Assembly: GCA_938045955.1 (NCBI GenBank)
Contig: CALIBK010000030.1
Coordinates: 1 to 40,722, forward strand
DNA length: 40,722 nt
Direction of reading: 5' to 3'
DNA from: an uncultured bacterium
GTDB lineage: Bacteria > Desulfobacterota > BSN033 > UBA1163
Made by a program: the position numbers and the translations under genes
The notes under the pieces: generated by a model
What the model saw: only the letters and a program-made list of their open reading frames with translations
Database searches by the model: none
What the model was told of the DNA's origin: nothing
Part shown: in pieces, positions 1 through 8,667 of the stretch
Position numbering within the stretch: the stretch's first letter is position 1
Layout: each line of letters begins with the position of its first letter

Positions 1-2
1 AT

Positions 3-1424
3 TTACTTACCAATACAGAATTGCTCAAAAATTCTATTTAGTATCTCTTCTGTGGTTGTCTCCCCAACCATTTCAGATATGGCCTCGAGGGCCAATCGAA
101 TCTCAAAAGCTATGAATTCCAATGATTTTCCTTCTTCTAACCCTTTAATTCCATTTTGAAGATTCTCTTTTACTTTGCATAAAATCTCTTTATGTCTAAT
201 ATTTGTTATGATTAAATGCTCAGGAGATACTCTTACCCCTCGTTTGATGACCGAAAAATAAATTGCTTCCCTTAACTCATCAATCCCTTCGCTCTCCAAT
301 GCTGAAGTGAATACGATTGGATCATTTTCAAATCTTTTCTTTAAGCCTTCTATTGATAATTTAAGGGGGAGATCTTTTTTATTTACACAGATTACCTTCT
401 TTTTTTCTTTAACCTCTTCGAAGATCTCAAAATCTTCCTCTTCCAATTCTATACTCCCATCAAGAACTAAAATGATTAAATCTGCATCTTCTATCTTCTC
501 TTTAGCCCTCTTTATCCCTTCCTCTTCAATAATATCTCTTGCACCTCTTAATCCTGCAGTGTCTATCAGACGAATAGGAATTCCATGAATATTAATGACC
601 TCCTCAATTACATCCCTTGTGGTGCCAGGAATTGGGGTGACGATGGCTCGGTCTTCTTTTAATAAAACATTCAATAGGCTTGATTTCCCTACATTTGTCT
701 TTCCTGTAATCGCACATGAAATCCCTTCTCTGAAGACCTTCCCTTCTTCATAGGAGAGTAACCACTCTTCTACTTTCAAAAGAATTGAATTCAAATTTTT
801 CTTCAATTCTTCTAAAGAGATCCTTTCAATTTCTTCCTCTGGAAAATCAATATGGGCCTCTATTAACGTTAAATCTTTTATTAATTGTTCCTTAATTGCC
901 ATCATCTCTTTTGAAAGAATTCCTTTCAATTGTTGGGTGGCAATCTCGAGACTCTCTTTTGTTTTCGATTTGATCAGATCAATCACAGCTTCGGCTTGAG
1001 TTAGATCAATTCTTCCATTCAGGAAGGCCCTTTTTGTAAACTCTCCTGGTTGAGCAAGTCTCGCCCCTTCTCTTAAGACTAATTCAAGAACTCTACGAAG
1101 GAGAAAGTAACCCCCGTGACAATGAATCTCAACCACATCCTCCCGAGTATAAGTTTTTGGGGCTCTCATTAGGACCAGAAGCACTTCGTCAATAACTTGA
1201 CCATCTTTTGGATCTACAATCTCCCCATAATGGAAGTGGTGAGAAATAAAATTGAAAACCTCCCCTCTTTTTGATCGAAATACTCTCTTAGCAATAGATT
1301 CCGCCAGTGGGCCGCTCATTCGAACAATTCCGATACCACTCTCCCCGAAGGGGGTAGAAATGGCGGCAATAGTATCTTCCTCAATTATATGAGTTTTTTG
1401 GAGATTAATATCTATATTATTCAA
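3..1424 (-). CDS. mnmE: tRNA uridine-5-carboxymethylaminomethyl modification GTPase MnmE
   Basis: MnmE works with MnmG (not in this window) to install the cmnm5 modification on wobble uridine 34 of certain tRNAs. The 473-residue product is full length. It has an N-terminal folate-binding domain (about 1-135), a helical domain interrupted by a G domain with P-loop GKTNVGKSS (241-249), DTAG (288-291) and NKKD (348-351), and the conserved C-terminal CIGK with catalytic-type Cys471. The start is TTG, whose TTGA overlaps the TGA stop of khpB, so the two are probably translationally coupled. No ATG precedes the conserved EDTIAAIST segment. It is the last gene of the rpmH-rnpA-yidD-yidC-khpB-mnmE cluster seen here, and its stop lies three bases from the window edge. 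Confidence 0.97.
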   Translation of the reverse strand: MNNIDINLQKTHIIEEDTIAAISTPFGESGIGIVRMSGPLAESIAKRVFRSKRGEVFNFISHHFHYGEIVDPKDGQVIDEVLLVLMRAPKTYTREDVVEIHCHGGYFLLRRVLELVLREGARLAQPGEFTKRAFLNGRIDLTQAEAVIDLIKSKTKESLEIATQQLKGILSKEMMAIKEQLIKDLTLIEAHIDFPEEEIERISLEELKKNLNSILLKVEEWLLSYEEGKVFREGISCAITGKTNVGKSSLLNVLLKEDRAIVTPIPGTTRDVIEEVINIHGIPIRLIDTAGLRGARDIIEEEGIKRAKEKIEDADLIILVLDGSIELEEEDFEIFEEVKEKKKVICVNKKDLPLKLSIEGLKKRFENDPIVFTSALESEGIDELREAIYFSVIKRGVRVSPEHLIITNIRHKEILCKVKENLQNGIKGLEEGKSLEFIAFEIRLALEAISEMVGETTTEEILNRIFEQFCIGK

Positions 1425-1885
1425 GTAGTATGACCTACAGGGAAGATTCTTATTTTTTTCATCTCACCTTCTCCCAAACTTTCAGTCTTAATAGAAGGAT
1501 CATTTTTTAAGGCGAGATGAATTACCCTTCGATCATGAGGATTGTATGGACCTATAAGGATGGATTTTCCACTTTTCTTGACTTTCTTTCCTAACCGAAG
1601 TGCCATTTTAGAAAGTCTTTCCACCTTCTTTGCTTTATATTGATTAATATCTAAATAGATTTTAATACTCTCCCCTAACCTTTTTTTGACCATTCGGTTG
1701 ATTAAAAACTGAAGAGAGTCTAATACCTTGCCTTCCTTTCCAATCAGCATTCCTTCTCGATTCGTTCTCCCCTCTAAATAGATCCCCCCCTCCCTGATGA
1801 AGCCTTCAACCTCAAATTGAGCACCCATCCTCTCGATCAATCCTTCTGCAATCTTTTTTGAAATCTCTATTTTTTCTTCAAGAAT
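1421..1885 (-). CDS. khpB: RNA-binding protein KhpB/Jag (KH-R3H), lacking Jag_N domain
   Basis: This is a small RNA-binding protein of the Jag/KhpB/SpoIIIJ-associated family. It has a KH domain with the loop IGKEGKVL and a C-terminal R3H domain with NPHDRRVIH. It sits between yidC and mnmE, the usual place. The first ordinary start is TTG at 1840 (139 aa), but that cuts into the helix that precedes the KH domain in this family (ISKKIAEGLIERMG) and has AGAAGGA directly abutting it with no spacing. Upstream the frame stays open to a stop near 1908 without ATG, GTG or TTG. ATT at 1885 lies 7 bases after AGGGGTGA, so I chose it (154 aa); ATC at 1888 is an alternative. The N-terminal Jag_N domain is absent because yidC ends only 7 bases upstream of the ATT. 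Identity is confident; the start codon is inferred. Confidence 0.85.
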   Translation of the reverse strand: MLEEKIEISKKIAEGLIERMGAQFEVEGFIREGGIYLEGRTNREGMLIGKEGKVLDSLQFLINRMVKKRLGESIKIYLDINQYKAKKVERLSKMALRLGKKVKKSGKSILIGPYNPHDRRVIHLALKNDPSIKTESLGEGEMKKIRIFPVGHTT

Positions 1886-1892
1886 GATGAAA

Positions 1893-3605
1893 TCACCCCT
1901 TTTTATTCATATAATATTGATGTGCAATGGAGAGGACATTATTGACTAACCAGTATAAAACGAGGCCAGAAGGAAAATTAAGAAATAGAAATGTAAACAT
2001 AATGGGCATAAGCATAAAAATTTTCGCCTGGGCAGGATCTGCTGTGGTAGGGGTCATCTTCTGTTGAAGGACCATTGTGGCCCCCATTATTAGAGGAGTA
2101 ATATAAATGGGATCTTTAGCTGAAAGATCCCGAATCCATAGAATGAATGGAGCATGCCTCATCTCTATTGAATTCTGGAGGGCATTATAAAGGGCTATAA
2201 ATACTGGGATCTGTATCAGCATTGGAAGACACCCACTCATGGGGTTGATCTTTCTCCTTTTATAGAGAAGCATGATTTCCTGCTGAAGTTTTGCTTTGTC
2301 ATCCTTAAATTGCTGTCTAAGCCGGTTCAATTCAGGCTGAACCTTCTGCATCTCCTTCATTGATTTCATACTGATCTGCGTGAGGGGAAGAAAGATGATC
2401 TTGATTAAGATGCTTAATATAATGATATCTAAACCGAAATTCTTTGTCACCAGATGGGTAAGCTTGAGAAACCAGAGTAGAGGTTTCGCAATGATCGCAA
2501 AAAAACCGAAATCAACCAATCCTTCAGCCCCCCTACCGAACTCCTTTAACCCTTTGATCTCTTTGGGACCTAAATAGGCTTTATAAATTAAAGAAATGGA
2601 GTTTTTGGCAGGAAGAGAAATCGGAGGAGAGATAAGATTTGCTTTTAAAATATTATTCTCTTCTCCTTTAATATTAAGAAAAACCTCTTTCTCAGAAGAA
2701 GTTGTAATCAAGGCAACGAAATATTCCCCTTCAAATGCAAACCAATCAATGGGTCCATGATCAGAAAATTCAAAAGGGTCAATTCTTTTCTTCACCGTTC
2801 CACACCCAGGAGTACATCCCGATGACGTTGAGCCTCCAAGATTTTTCTTTTCGATCTTTTTATTTTTTAAATAAACATATCTTAAGCCATAATCTTTATT
2901 TCCTTCATCTGCTAATCTCTCTAATTCCACTCGACCAATCCACTGTAGCCCGATCTTTATAAGTCGGTCTTGTGAGGTCTGGTTTTGAAGCTCTATTTCA
3001 ATGTCCAGATCATTTCTATCGGAGTAAAATTTATATTTTTTAATTACTTTTAACCCACTGTCTAAATTTTTTGAAAACGTGATCTCCCCTTTCTCTCCAT
3101 CTTTCAAAAGGAGTAATTCTTCTCGATTCACTTCCCAGCCCAGATCACCCCTATCCGAATCAAAAAAAAGTCCAAGAGGGAGGCCTTCGTCTTCCTTTGT
3201 ATTGATTAAATCAAAAGGATGTGGTGGTCTCGGATCCTCTGCCTTACTTCCAAAAATCTCTTTTATAAATTTGGTCAATTTGACAGTGATGTTAGATTCC
3301 ATCACACGATCTTTATATCCCTTTAATTTAAAATGCTTCATTCTGGCATCTTCATTCGTAAGAGTGGCCCAATAATTTCTCGTCTCAATCGTTATCTCTT
3401 TTCGAATAAACTTCTTTGGTTCTGCCTTTGAATCCTTGATGATTCTATCTTCCTCAATTGGTTTCACCTCGCGCTTCTCTGAAGGAATAATCTCCTCTTT
3501 TTTAACTTTCTCTCTCGGAGGAGGAGAGATTTTTGATTGAATCAGTCCCCAACCTACAATTATTAAAATAGTTAATATTATCGCTAAAATAGCTCTTTTT
3601 TCCAT
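1893..3605 (-). CDS. yidC: membrane protein insertase YidC
   Basis: YidC inserts and folds inner-membrane proteins, alone or with Sec. The 570-residue protein has the Gram-negative layout: an N-terminal membrane segment (about 5-22), a charged Lys/Glu-rich linker, a large periplasmic domain (about 60-340), then the conserved insertase core with several membrane helices (about 370-560), ending in YMNKKG. The core carries the MSGCLPMLIQIPVFIALY signature. At the position of the groove arginine of E. coli (in FIVRGIMYPL) this protein has Lys (LSILIKIIFLPL), which keeps the positive charge. The periplasmic domain contains an extra Gly/Ser/Cys stretch (SSGCTPGCGTV, near residue 262). The gene starts 22 bases after yidD and ends with its TGA overlapping the ribosome-binding region of khpB. 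Confidence 0.97.
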   Translation of the reverse strand: MEKRAILAIILTILIIVGWGLIQSKISPPPREKVKKEEIIPSEKREVKPIEEDRIIKDSKAEPKKFIRKEITIETRNYWATLTNEDARMKHFKLKGYKDRVMESNITVKLTKFIKEIFGSKAEDPRPPHPFDLINTKEDEGLPLGLFFDSDRGDLGWEVNREELLLLKDGEKGEITFSKNLDSGLKVIKKYKFYSDRNDLDIEIELQNQTSQDRLIKIGLQWIGRVELERLADEGNKDYGLRYVYLKNKKIEKKNLGGSTSSGCTPGCGTVKKRIDPFEFSDHGPIDWFAFEGEYFVALITTSSEKEVFLNIKGEENNILKANLISPPISLPAKNSISLIYKAYLGPKEIKGLKEFGRGAEGLVDFGFFAIIAKPLLWFLKLTHLVTKNFGLDIIILSILIKIIFLPLTQISMKSMKEMQKVQPELNRLRQQFKDDKAKLQQEIMLLYKRRKINPMSGCLPMLIQIPVFIALYNALQNSIEMRHAPFILWIRDLSAKDPIYITPLIMGATMVLQQKMTPTTADPAQAKIFMLMPIMFTFLFLNFPSGLVLYWLVNNVLSIAHQYYMNKKG

Positions 3606-3627
3606 TTTTATTCTTTCTGATCAATTT

Positions 3628-3846
3628 TTATTGAAGGGGATCATATCCTCCTGGATGGAAAGGGTGACATTTTAGGATCCTCTTAAGGCTCAATTTGATA
3701 CCTTCCCCGACCCCATATTTCATAATAGATTCTTTTGCATAATTAGAGCAGGAGGGGGAGAACCGACAGCAAGGTCCAAAGAAAAGAGACAGGGAATTCT
3801 GGTAAAGATAGATAATTATAATAATAATTTTTTGAATAATCTTCAT
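3628..3846 (-). CDS. yidD: membrane protein insertion efficiency factor YidD
   Basis: YidD is a small membrane-associated protein linked to YidC-dependent insertion. The product is 72 residues from the chosen ATG: a hydrophobic N-terminal helix, then the family signature GPCCRFSPSCSNYA and HPGGYDPL at the C-terminus. The reading frame is open 12 codons further upstream, but ATG at 3846 gives the usual family N-terminus (MKIIQK) and produces an ATGA overlap with the rnpA stop. That arrangement is typical of coupled translation in this cluster. Confidence 0.95.
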   Translation of the reverse strand: MKIIQKIIIIIIYLYQNSLSLFFGPCCRFSPSCSNYAKESIMKYGVGEGIKLSLKRILKCHPFHPGGYDPLQ

Positions 3847-4178
3847 ACTATTACTTTCGATAATTCCTCTTCTACCTCCCATAATTTTTTGGGGGAAGTC
3901 CCTTTTTTAACCATAATGAGAATATCTAACGATCCCTTAATCTTATGTTTATTAAGCCGGAAGAACTCTCGAAGGTATCTTTTTACTCTATTTCGTAAAG
4001 TCGCTCGACCCACTTCTTTCTTAATAATTACCCCCAAGCGATGAAACCCTTTATCATTTTTTTTAATAAAGAGAGTATAATTTTTAGTATTTACTCTTTT
4101 TCCATATTTCATTACCTCTTTAAGCTCTTGATAAAAGATGAGTCTCTCTTTTTTTGTGAACCGATATTTCCCTTTCAC
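3843..4178 (-). CDS. rnpA: ribonuclease P protein component
   Basis: This is the protein subunit of RNase P, which helps the catalytic RNA remove 5' leaders from pre-tRNAs. The 111-residue basic protein begins KGKYRFTKKERL and contains the RNR-type signature (RNRVKRYLREFFR, about residues 82-94), the hallmark of the family. It starts with GTG directly after the rpmH TAG stop, with no spacer, so translation is likely coupled to rpmH. It ends in an ATGA overlap with yidD. Confidence 0.96.
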   Translation of the reverse strand: MKGKYRFTKKERLIFYQELKEVMKYGKRVNTKNYTLFIKKNDKGFHRLGVIIKKEVGRATLRNRVKRYLREFFRLNKHKIKGSLDILIMVKKGTSPKKLWEVEEELSKVIV

Positions 4179-4313
4179 CTAAACGGTTAACCTCTTTCTT
4201 CCCTTTGCCCTCCTTCTTTTAAGTACTTTTTGACCTGCCTTTGTCTCCATCCTTTTTAAAAAGCCATGTGTTCTTTTTCTCCTGAGGGTACTTGGTTGAT
4301 ATGTTCTTTTCAT
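4179..4313 (-). CDS. rpmH: 50S ribosomal protein L34
   Basis: This 44-codon gene encodes a very basic protein beginning [20 protein letters not shown] and ending [12 protein letters not shown], the full L34 pattern. It lies in the standard position upstream of rnpA and is abutted by it (TAG then GTG). AGAGG sits 6-10 bases upstream of the ATG. It is the first gene of the minus-strand cluster and diverges from gyrA across a 149-base gap. Confidence 0.96.
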   Translation of the reverse strand: MKRTYQPSTLRRKRTHGFLKRMETKAGQKVLKRRRAKGRKRLTV

Positions 4314-4462
4314 AGAATCCTCTTTTTAAAAGTATCTTAGTTTTTTGAAATAATTAAGTTTTTATTAATAACCAAATTGGGTTCTTTTTGTCAAGGCAGT
4401 ATTGCGGGAAAATCATTTTTGTATTAAGTTTTCAATTAAATTTCGAACATAACGAGGCGTCC
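4314..4462. promoter_or_regulatory. divergent promoter gap between rpmH and gyrA
   Basis: This is an AT-rich 149-base gap between the divergent starts of rpmH (minus) and gyrA (plus), so both operons must draw promoters from it. On the plus strand TTGTCA at 4389-4394 resembles a -35 box, but no convincing -10 lies at a normal distance. On the minus strand TAAGAT is a weak -10 candidate. I see no perfect DnaA box here. This is also the point where the coding strand switches, as expected close to an origin. Confidence 0.5.
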
Positions 4463-6889
4463 ATGAACGATCAGACTATCCCGATTCCTGTCCACATCGA
4501 AGATGAGATGAAAAAATCCTATATGGATTACGCTATGAGTGTAATCATCGGTAGAGCTCTTCCTGATGTTAGAGACGGACTAAAACCTGTTCACCGGCGA
4601 ATCCTCTATGCTATGAATGAACTTGGTAATGATTGGGATAAACCTTATAAAAAGTCTGCGCGAATTGTGGGTGATGTGATTGGTAAATACCATCCTCATG
4701 GAGATATGGCAGTTTATGATGCCATTGTCCGTATGGCCCAAGATTTCTCCCTTCGGTATCCCTTGATCGACGGGCAGGGAAATTTCGGTTCCATTGATGG
4801 AGATCCTCCTGCAGCCATGCGTTATACAGAAGTCCGAATGGCGAAACTTGCCCATGAACTCCTGGCCGATATAGATAAGGAAACCGTCGATTTCGTTCCC
4901 AACTATGATGAGTCCCTTTTGGAACCCTCTGTGCTCCCCTCTAAATTTCCAAATCTCTTTGTCAACGGCTCTTCGGGGATTGCCGTTGGAATGGCGACCA
5001 ATATTCCTCCCCATAATCTGGTGGAGACGATCAATGGGTTAGTCGCATTGATAGACCAACCTGACATTACCATCGAAGAGTTGATGAGCCATATCCCTGG
5101 CCCGGATTTCCCCACCGGGGGATTCATTTATGGCAGGGAAGGAATAAAATCTGCTTATGAAACAGGCAAAGGAATCATTCAACTTCGAGCCAGGGCAATG
5201 ATCGAACGGGATCGAAAGGGAGAACGAGAAAGTATTGTCATCACTGAACTTCCTTATCAGGTGAATAAGGCAAAATTGATCGAAAGGATCGCTGAACTCA
5301 TTCAGGAGAAAACCATCGAAGGAATCTCTCATATTCGAGATGAATCGGATCGAGAAGGTTTAAGAATCGTCATCGAGCTGAAGAAGAATGAAGTCCCAGA
5401 GATCATCCTCAATCAACTCTATAAGAATACTCAGATGCAAACCTCATTCGGGATCATCCTTCTTGCCATATATCAGAACCAACCGAAGCTCCTCAATCTC
5501 AAGGAGATCTTGCAACTCTTCCTTCAACATCGGATTGAGGTGGTCACTCGAAGATCCCTTTATGATCTGAAACGGGCAGAGGCAAAGGCTCATATCTTAG
5601 AGGGATTAAAAAAGGCGATCGATCAGATTGATGCCATTATCGCAACAATCAAGGCCTCGAAGACCCCCAAGGAGGCTAAGGAACGGTTGATGAATCAATT
5701 CGTCTTCTCAGAGGAACAAGCTCAGGCCATTTTAGAGATGAGATTACAGCGTCTCACCAATCTGGAACAACGAAAAGTGATTGAAGAATATGAGGAGACG
5801 ATCAAATTGATTGATCGACTGAAGGCAATCCTTTCCAGTGAACGATTAATCCTTAATGTCATTAAAGAAGAACTCCTCACCATTCGAGAGACTTATGGAG
5901 ATGAGAGAAGAACCGAAATTGTGGAGGTGGCCCCTGAATTAAAAATCGAAGACTTAATTGCTGAGGAAGAAATGGTGGTTACCATCACCCACACAGGATA
6001 TATCAAAAGAAATCCCATCACTCTTTATCGAAGTCAACAGCGAGGAGGGAAAGGAAAGATCGGGATCGATGTAAAGGAGGAAGATTTTGTGGAGGATCTC
6101 TTCATTGCCTCTACCCATGATCATTTGCTCTTTTTCACGGATTTAGGGAGGATCCACTGGAAGAAAGTTCATGAGATTCCTCAAGCTGGCCGAATGAGCA
6201 GAGGAAAGGCTATTGTTAATCTTCTAAACCTTGGACCCGAGGAAAAGGTCACCACTATTCTCGCATTAAAAGAATTCACCCCCGGGAAATATATTACTTT
6301 TGTGACAAAGAGAGGGATCATTAAAAAAACAGCCCTCGAAGCTTATAGTAATCCAAGATCTGGAGGGATTATCGCTCTCAGTTTAGATGAAGGAGATGAA
6401 TTGATTTCTACCAAATTGACCGATGGAGAGCGGGAGCTCTTTATCGCTACCAAATTTGGGAAAGCGATTCATTTTCCTGAGAATCAGATTCGTGAAATGG
6501 GTCGGACGGCAAGGGGAATTCGAGCCATTCGTTTAATGAATAATGATGAAGTCGTTGGGATGGAAGTGGTCATCCCTCATACCTCGATCCTAACAGTTAC
6601 AGAAAATGGTTATGGAAAGCGCTCGCTCGCTTCAGAATATCGAATTCAAAATCGGGGAGGATCTGGAATTTTTACAATAAAAAGGACTAAAAAAACCGGA
6701 GAGGTGGTAGGGATCATGACGATTACTGAGGATGATGAAATGATGGTGATTTCAAATAAAGGAAAGATCATCCGTCTTCGCGCAGCAGACATCCCGATTC
6801 AGGGAAGAACCACTCAGGGGGTAAAATTGATCACTCTGGAAGAGGGTGAGAAGGTAGTTTCAGTAGCTAAATTGGCAGAGAAGGATTAG
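4463..6889 (+). CDS. gyrA: DNA gyrase subunit A
   Basis: GyrA is the breakage-reunion subunit of gyrase, which introduces negative supercoils with GyrB. The 808-residue product starts at ATG 4463 (MNDQTIPIP), preceded by GAGG. The frame is open 25 codons further to a TTG, but that segment does not resemble GyrA. The catalytic Tyr is residue 121 ([10 protein letters not shown]). The C-terminal beta-pinwheel carries a GyrA-box-like QQRGGKGK, supporting gyrase rather than topoisomerase IV. In the quinolone region ([10 protein letters not shown], 77-86) the residue aligned with E. coli Ser83 is Met. Its position between rpmH and dnaA is unusual, since gyrA normally follows gyrB. Confidence 0.97.
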   Translation: MNDQTIPIPVHIEDEMKKSYMDYAMSVIIGRALPDVRDGLKPVHRRILYAMNELGNDWDKPYKKSARIVGDVIGKYHPHGDMAVYDAIVRMAQDFSLRYPLIDGQGNFGSIDGDPPAAMRYTEVRMAKLAHELLADIDKETVDFVPNYDESLLEPSVLPSKFPNLFVNGSSGIAVGMATNIPPHNLVETINGLVALIDQPDITIEELMSHIPGPDFPTGGFIYGREGIKSAYETGKGIIQLRARAMIERDRKGERESIVITELPYQVNKAKLIERIAELIQEKTIEGISHIRDESDREGLRIVIELKKNEVPEIILNQLYKNTQMQTSFGIILLAIYQNQPKLLNLKEILQLFLQHRIEVVTRRSLYDLKRAEAKAHILEGLKKAIDQIDAIIATIKASKTPKEAKERLMNQFVFSEEQAQAILEMRLQRLTNLEQRKVIEEYEETIKLIDRLKAILSSERLILNVIKEELLTIRETYGDERRTEIVEVAPELKIEDLIAEEEMVVTITHTGYIKRNPITLYRSQQRGGKGKIGIDVKEEDFVEDLFIASTHDHLLFFTDLGRIHWKKVHEIPQAGRMSRGKAIVNLLNLGPEEKVTTILALKEFTPGKYITFVTKRGIIKKTALEAYSNPRSGGIIALSLDEGDELISTKLTDGERELFIATKFGKAIHFPENQIREMGRTARGIRAIRLMNNDEVVGMEVVIPHTSILTVTENGYGKRSLASEYRIQNRGGSGIFTIKRTKKTGEVVGIMTITEDDEMMVISNKGKIIRLRAADIPIQGRTTQGVKLITLEEGEKVVSVAKLAEKD

Positions 6890-7126
6890 AGAAAAAAAAC
6901 TTGAAATTTTTTTTAATAAGAGTTATTAATACTGACAATCAATAATTAAGCAAATTTTATCCTCAATTAATTTCCCCACTTTTATTTAAGATTCATTTTT
7001 CCACAATTGTGGAAACAATGTGAAAAGAGATTGATAAGTAATTGAAAATGTTAATTTTTTTTAAACCATCTTTTTACGACCCATCATATTTATCTACATC
7101 TTCTTTTCTTTTCAAGAGCCAAATCA
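6890..7126. other. candidate oriC segment upstream of dnaA
   Basis: This is a 237-base, strongly AT-rich gap between gyrA and dnaA. It contains a perfect 18-base palindrome, TTTCCACAATTGTGGAAA (6998-7015). The palindrome forms two inverted DnaA-box-like sites: TTTTCCACA at 6997-7005 fits the known TTWTNCACA consensus, and GTTTCCACA on the minus strand at 7008-7016 has one mismatch. A third one-mismatch site (CTTTTCACA, minus strand) lies at 7019-7027. The AT-rich tract at 6890-6980 could serve as an unwinding element. Location next to dnaA at a coding-strand switch supports an origin. The same sites could also mediate dnaA autoregulation. Confidence 0.55.
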
Positions 7127-8455
7127 ATGGAAGAAATATGGTCTAAAGTCGCCGAGTCCATCAAAGAAAGGATCGGCCCTCAAAATTTTGATATTTGGAT
7201 AAAACCCATCCAGTTTCTTGAGATGGATGAAGAGAGTGTGGTTTTAGAAGTTCCAAACCGTTTCTATAAGGAATGGGTATTAGAGCATTATTCTATTCCA
7301 ATAAAAGAGACGATTTCTCTTCTTACTCAAAAACCGTGTCATCTTCACTTTAAAATACGAAATGAAAAGTCACCCAATAAAGACTCCTTTCTCCCTTCTA
7401 TCACAGAAGAAACAGAATCGACCATTGCTCAAAAATTTAATCCTAAATATTCTTTCAGTAATTTCGTGGTGGGCGCCAGTAATCAATTTGCTAACGCCGC
7501 TTGCCTTGCGGTCGCGAATCAACCGGCAAAAAATTATAATCCCTTATTTATTTATGGTGGAGTAGGACTTGGAAAAACCCATCTCCTTCATGCCATCGGG
7601 AATCACATCATTCAAAATCGAATTCTTCCTGATCCCAAAAAGATCTGTTATCTTTCAGCGGAGGAATTCACTAATGAATTGATTAATTCTATTCGATTTG
7701 ATCAAATGGAAAATTTTAGAAATAAATTTAGAAGAATGGATATCCTCTTAATCGATGATATCCAGTTTATCGCAGGTAAGGAAAGAACCCAAGCAGAATT
7801 TTTCCATACCTTTAATTCCCTTTATGAAGCGAGGAAACAGATCGTGGTCACCAGCGATAAATTTCCAAAGGATATCCCCCATTTTGAAGAGCGTTTAAGA
7901 TCCCGGTTTGAATGGGGACTCATTGCAGACATTCAACCCCCTGATATTGAAACAAAAGTAGCCATTTTAAAAAAGAAGGCAGAAGATGAAAAGATCGATC
8001 TTCCCAATGATGTTGCCTTTTATTTAGCCTCACAAATCGATTCGAATATTCGAATGTTAGAGGGTTGCTTGATTCGAATTGGAGCTTTTTCTTCGTTCAC
8101 CAATACCCCTATCAATCTCTCTTTAGCCAAAGAGGTATTAAAAAATATCTTACACCCGAAAGAAGAATTTATCTCTATTGAGATGGTTCAGAAAGTGGTA
8201 GCCAACCATTTCAATATCAAATTAACGGATTTTAAAGCGAAGCGAAAGAATAAAGGGTTGGTTATTCCGAGACAGATTGCGATGTATCTCTCCCGAAAAT
8301 TGACCTCTTCTTCTTTAATTGAGATTGGAGAAAAATTTGGCGGAAAGGACCATTCTACGGTCCTCCACTCCATCAAAAAAGTCGAGGAAAGAATTTCCCA
8401 TGATCCCACTTTTAAAGAGATGATCGAACAGTTACAGAATCGTATTAAATCCTGA
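7127..8455 (+). CDS. dnaA: chromosomal replication initiator protein DnaA
   Basis: DnaA binds DnaA boxes at oriC and opens the duplex. The 442-residue protein has domain I (1-75), a short variable linker (about 80-105), the AAA+ domain with Walker A GGVGLGKT (144-151) and Walker B LLIDD (207-211), and C-terminal helix-turn-helix domain IV with the signature GGKDHSTVLHSIKKVEE. The ATG has only a weak AAGAG upstream. Gaps on both sides carry DnaA-box-like sites, which fits self-regulation and origin function. Confidence 0.98.
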   Translation: MEEIWSKVAESIKERIGPQNFDIWIKPIQFLEMDEESVVLEVPNRFYKEWVLEHYSIPIKETISLLTQKPCHLHFKIRNEKSPNKDSFLPSITEETESTIAQKFNPKYSFSNFVVGASNQFANAACLAVANQPAKNYNPLFIYGGVGLGKTHLLHAIGNHIIQNRILPDPKKICYLSAEEFTNELINSIRFDQMENFRNKFRRMDILLIDDIQFIAGKERTQAEFFHTFNSLYEARKQIVVTSDKFPKDIPHFEERLRSRFEWGLIADIQPPDIETKVAILKKKAEDEKIDLPNDVAFYLASQIDSNIRMLEGCLIRIGAFSSFTNTPINLSLAKEVLKNILHPKEEFISIEMVQKVVANHFNIKLTDFKAKRKNKGLVIPRQIAMYLSRKLTSSSLIEIGEKFGGKDHSTVLHSIKKVEERISHDPTFKEMIEQLQNRIKS

Positions 8456-8667
8456 AGGAAAAGTTGTGAATAAACATTAGAAATCTTGTGGATTGGAGGA
8501 GAAAAAAAGGGTTATCAAAATTGAATGGTTAAATCTTATTTTATTAAATCTATTTCAACGTTAAAAAATTCTTTTTTATCCAGAGGTTCACTCATTTTTC
8601 CTTATTTTAACAGTTTCGTTTATGAAGATGATAAGAGAATAGAAATTCTTATTATGAGGAGGAGAGC
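8456..8667. other. dnaA-dnaN gap with DnaA-box-like sites
   Basis: This 212-base AT-rich gap carries a minus-strand TTATTCACA at 8465-8473, matching the TTWTNCACA consensus exactly. A plus-strand TTATCCAGA at 8576-8584 has one mismatch to TTATCCACA. Many bacteria place oriC, or one half of a bipartite origin, between dnaA and dnaN, so this and the 6890-7126 gap are the two candidate halves. It must also contain the dnaN leader; GAGGAGAG precedes the dnaN ATG. Confidence 0.5.

Noticed and set aside
4580-5014. 144-codon minus-strand open frame within gyrA
   Set aside because: It is antisense to the catalytic domain of gyrA, with no independent start signal or recognisable product.
6888-6918. 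A8...T8 stretch after gyrA as a terminator
   Set aside because: The hairpin would consist only of A-T pairs and would be too weak; it is better read as part of the AT-rich origin region.
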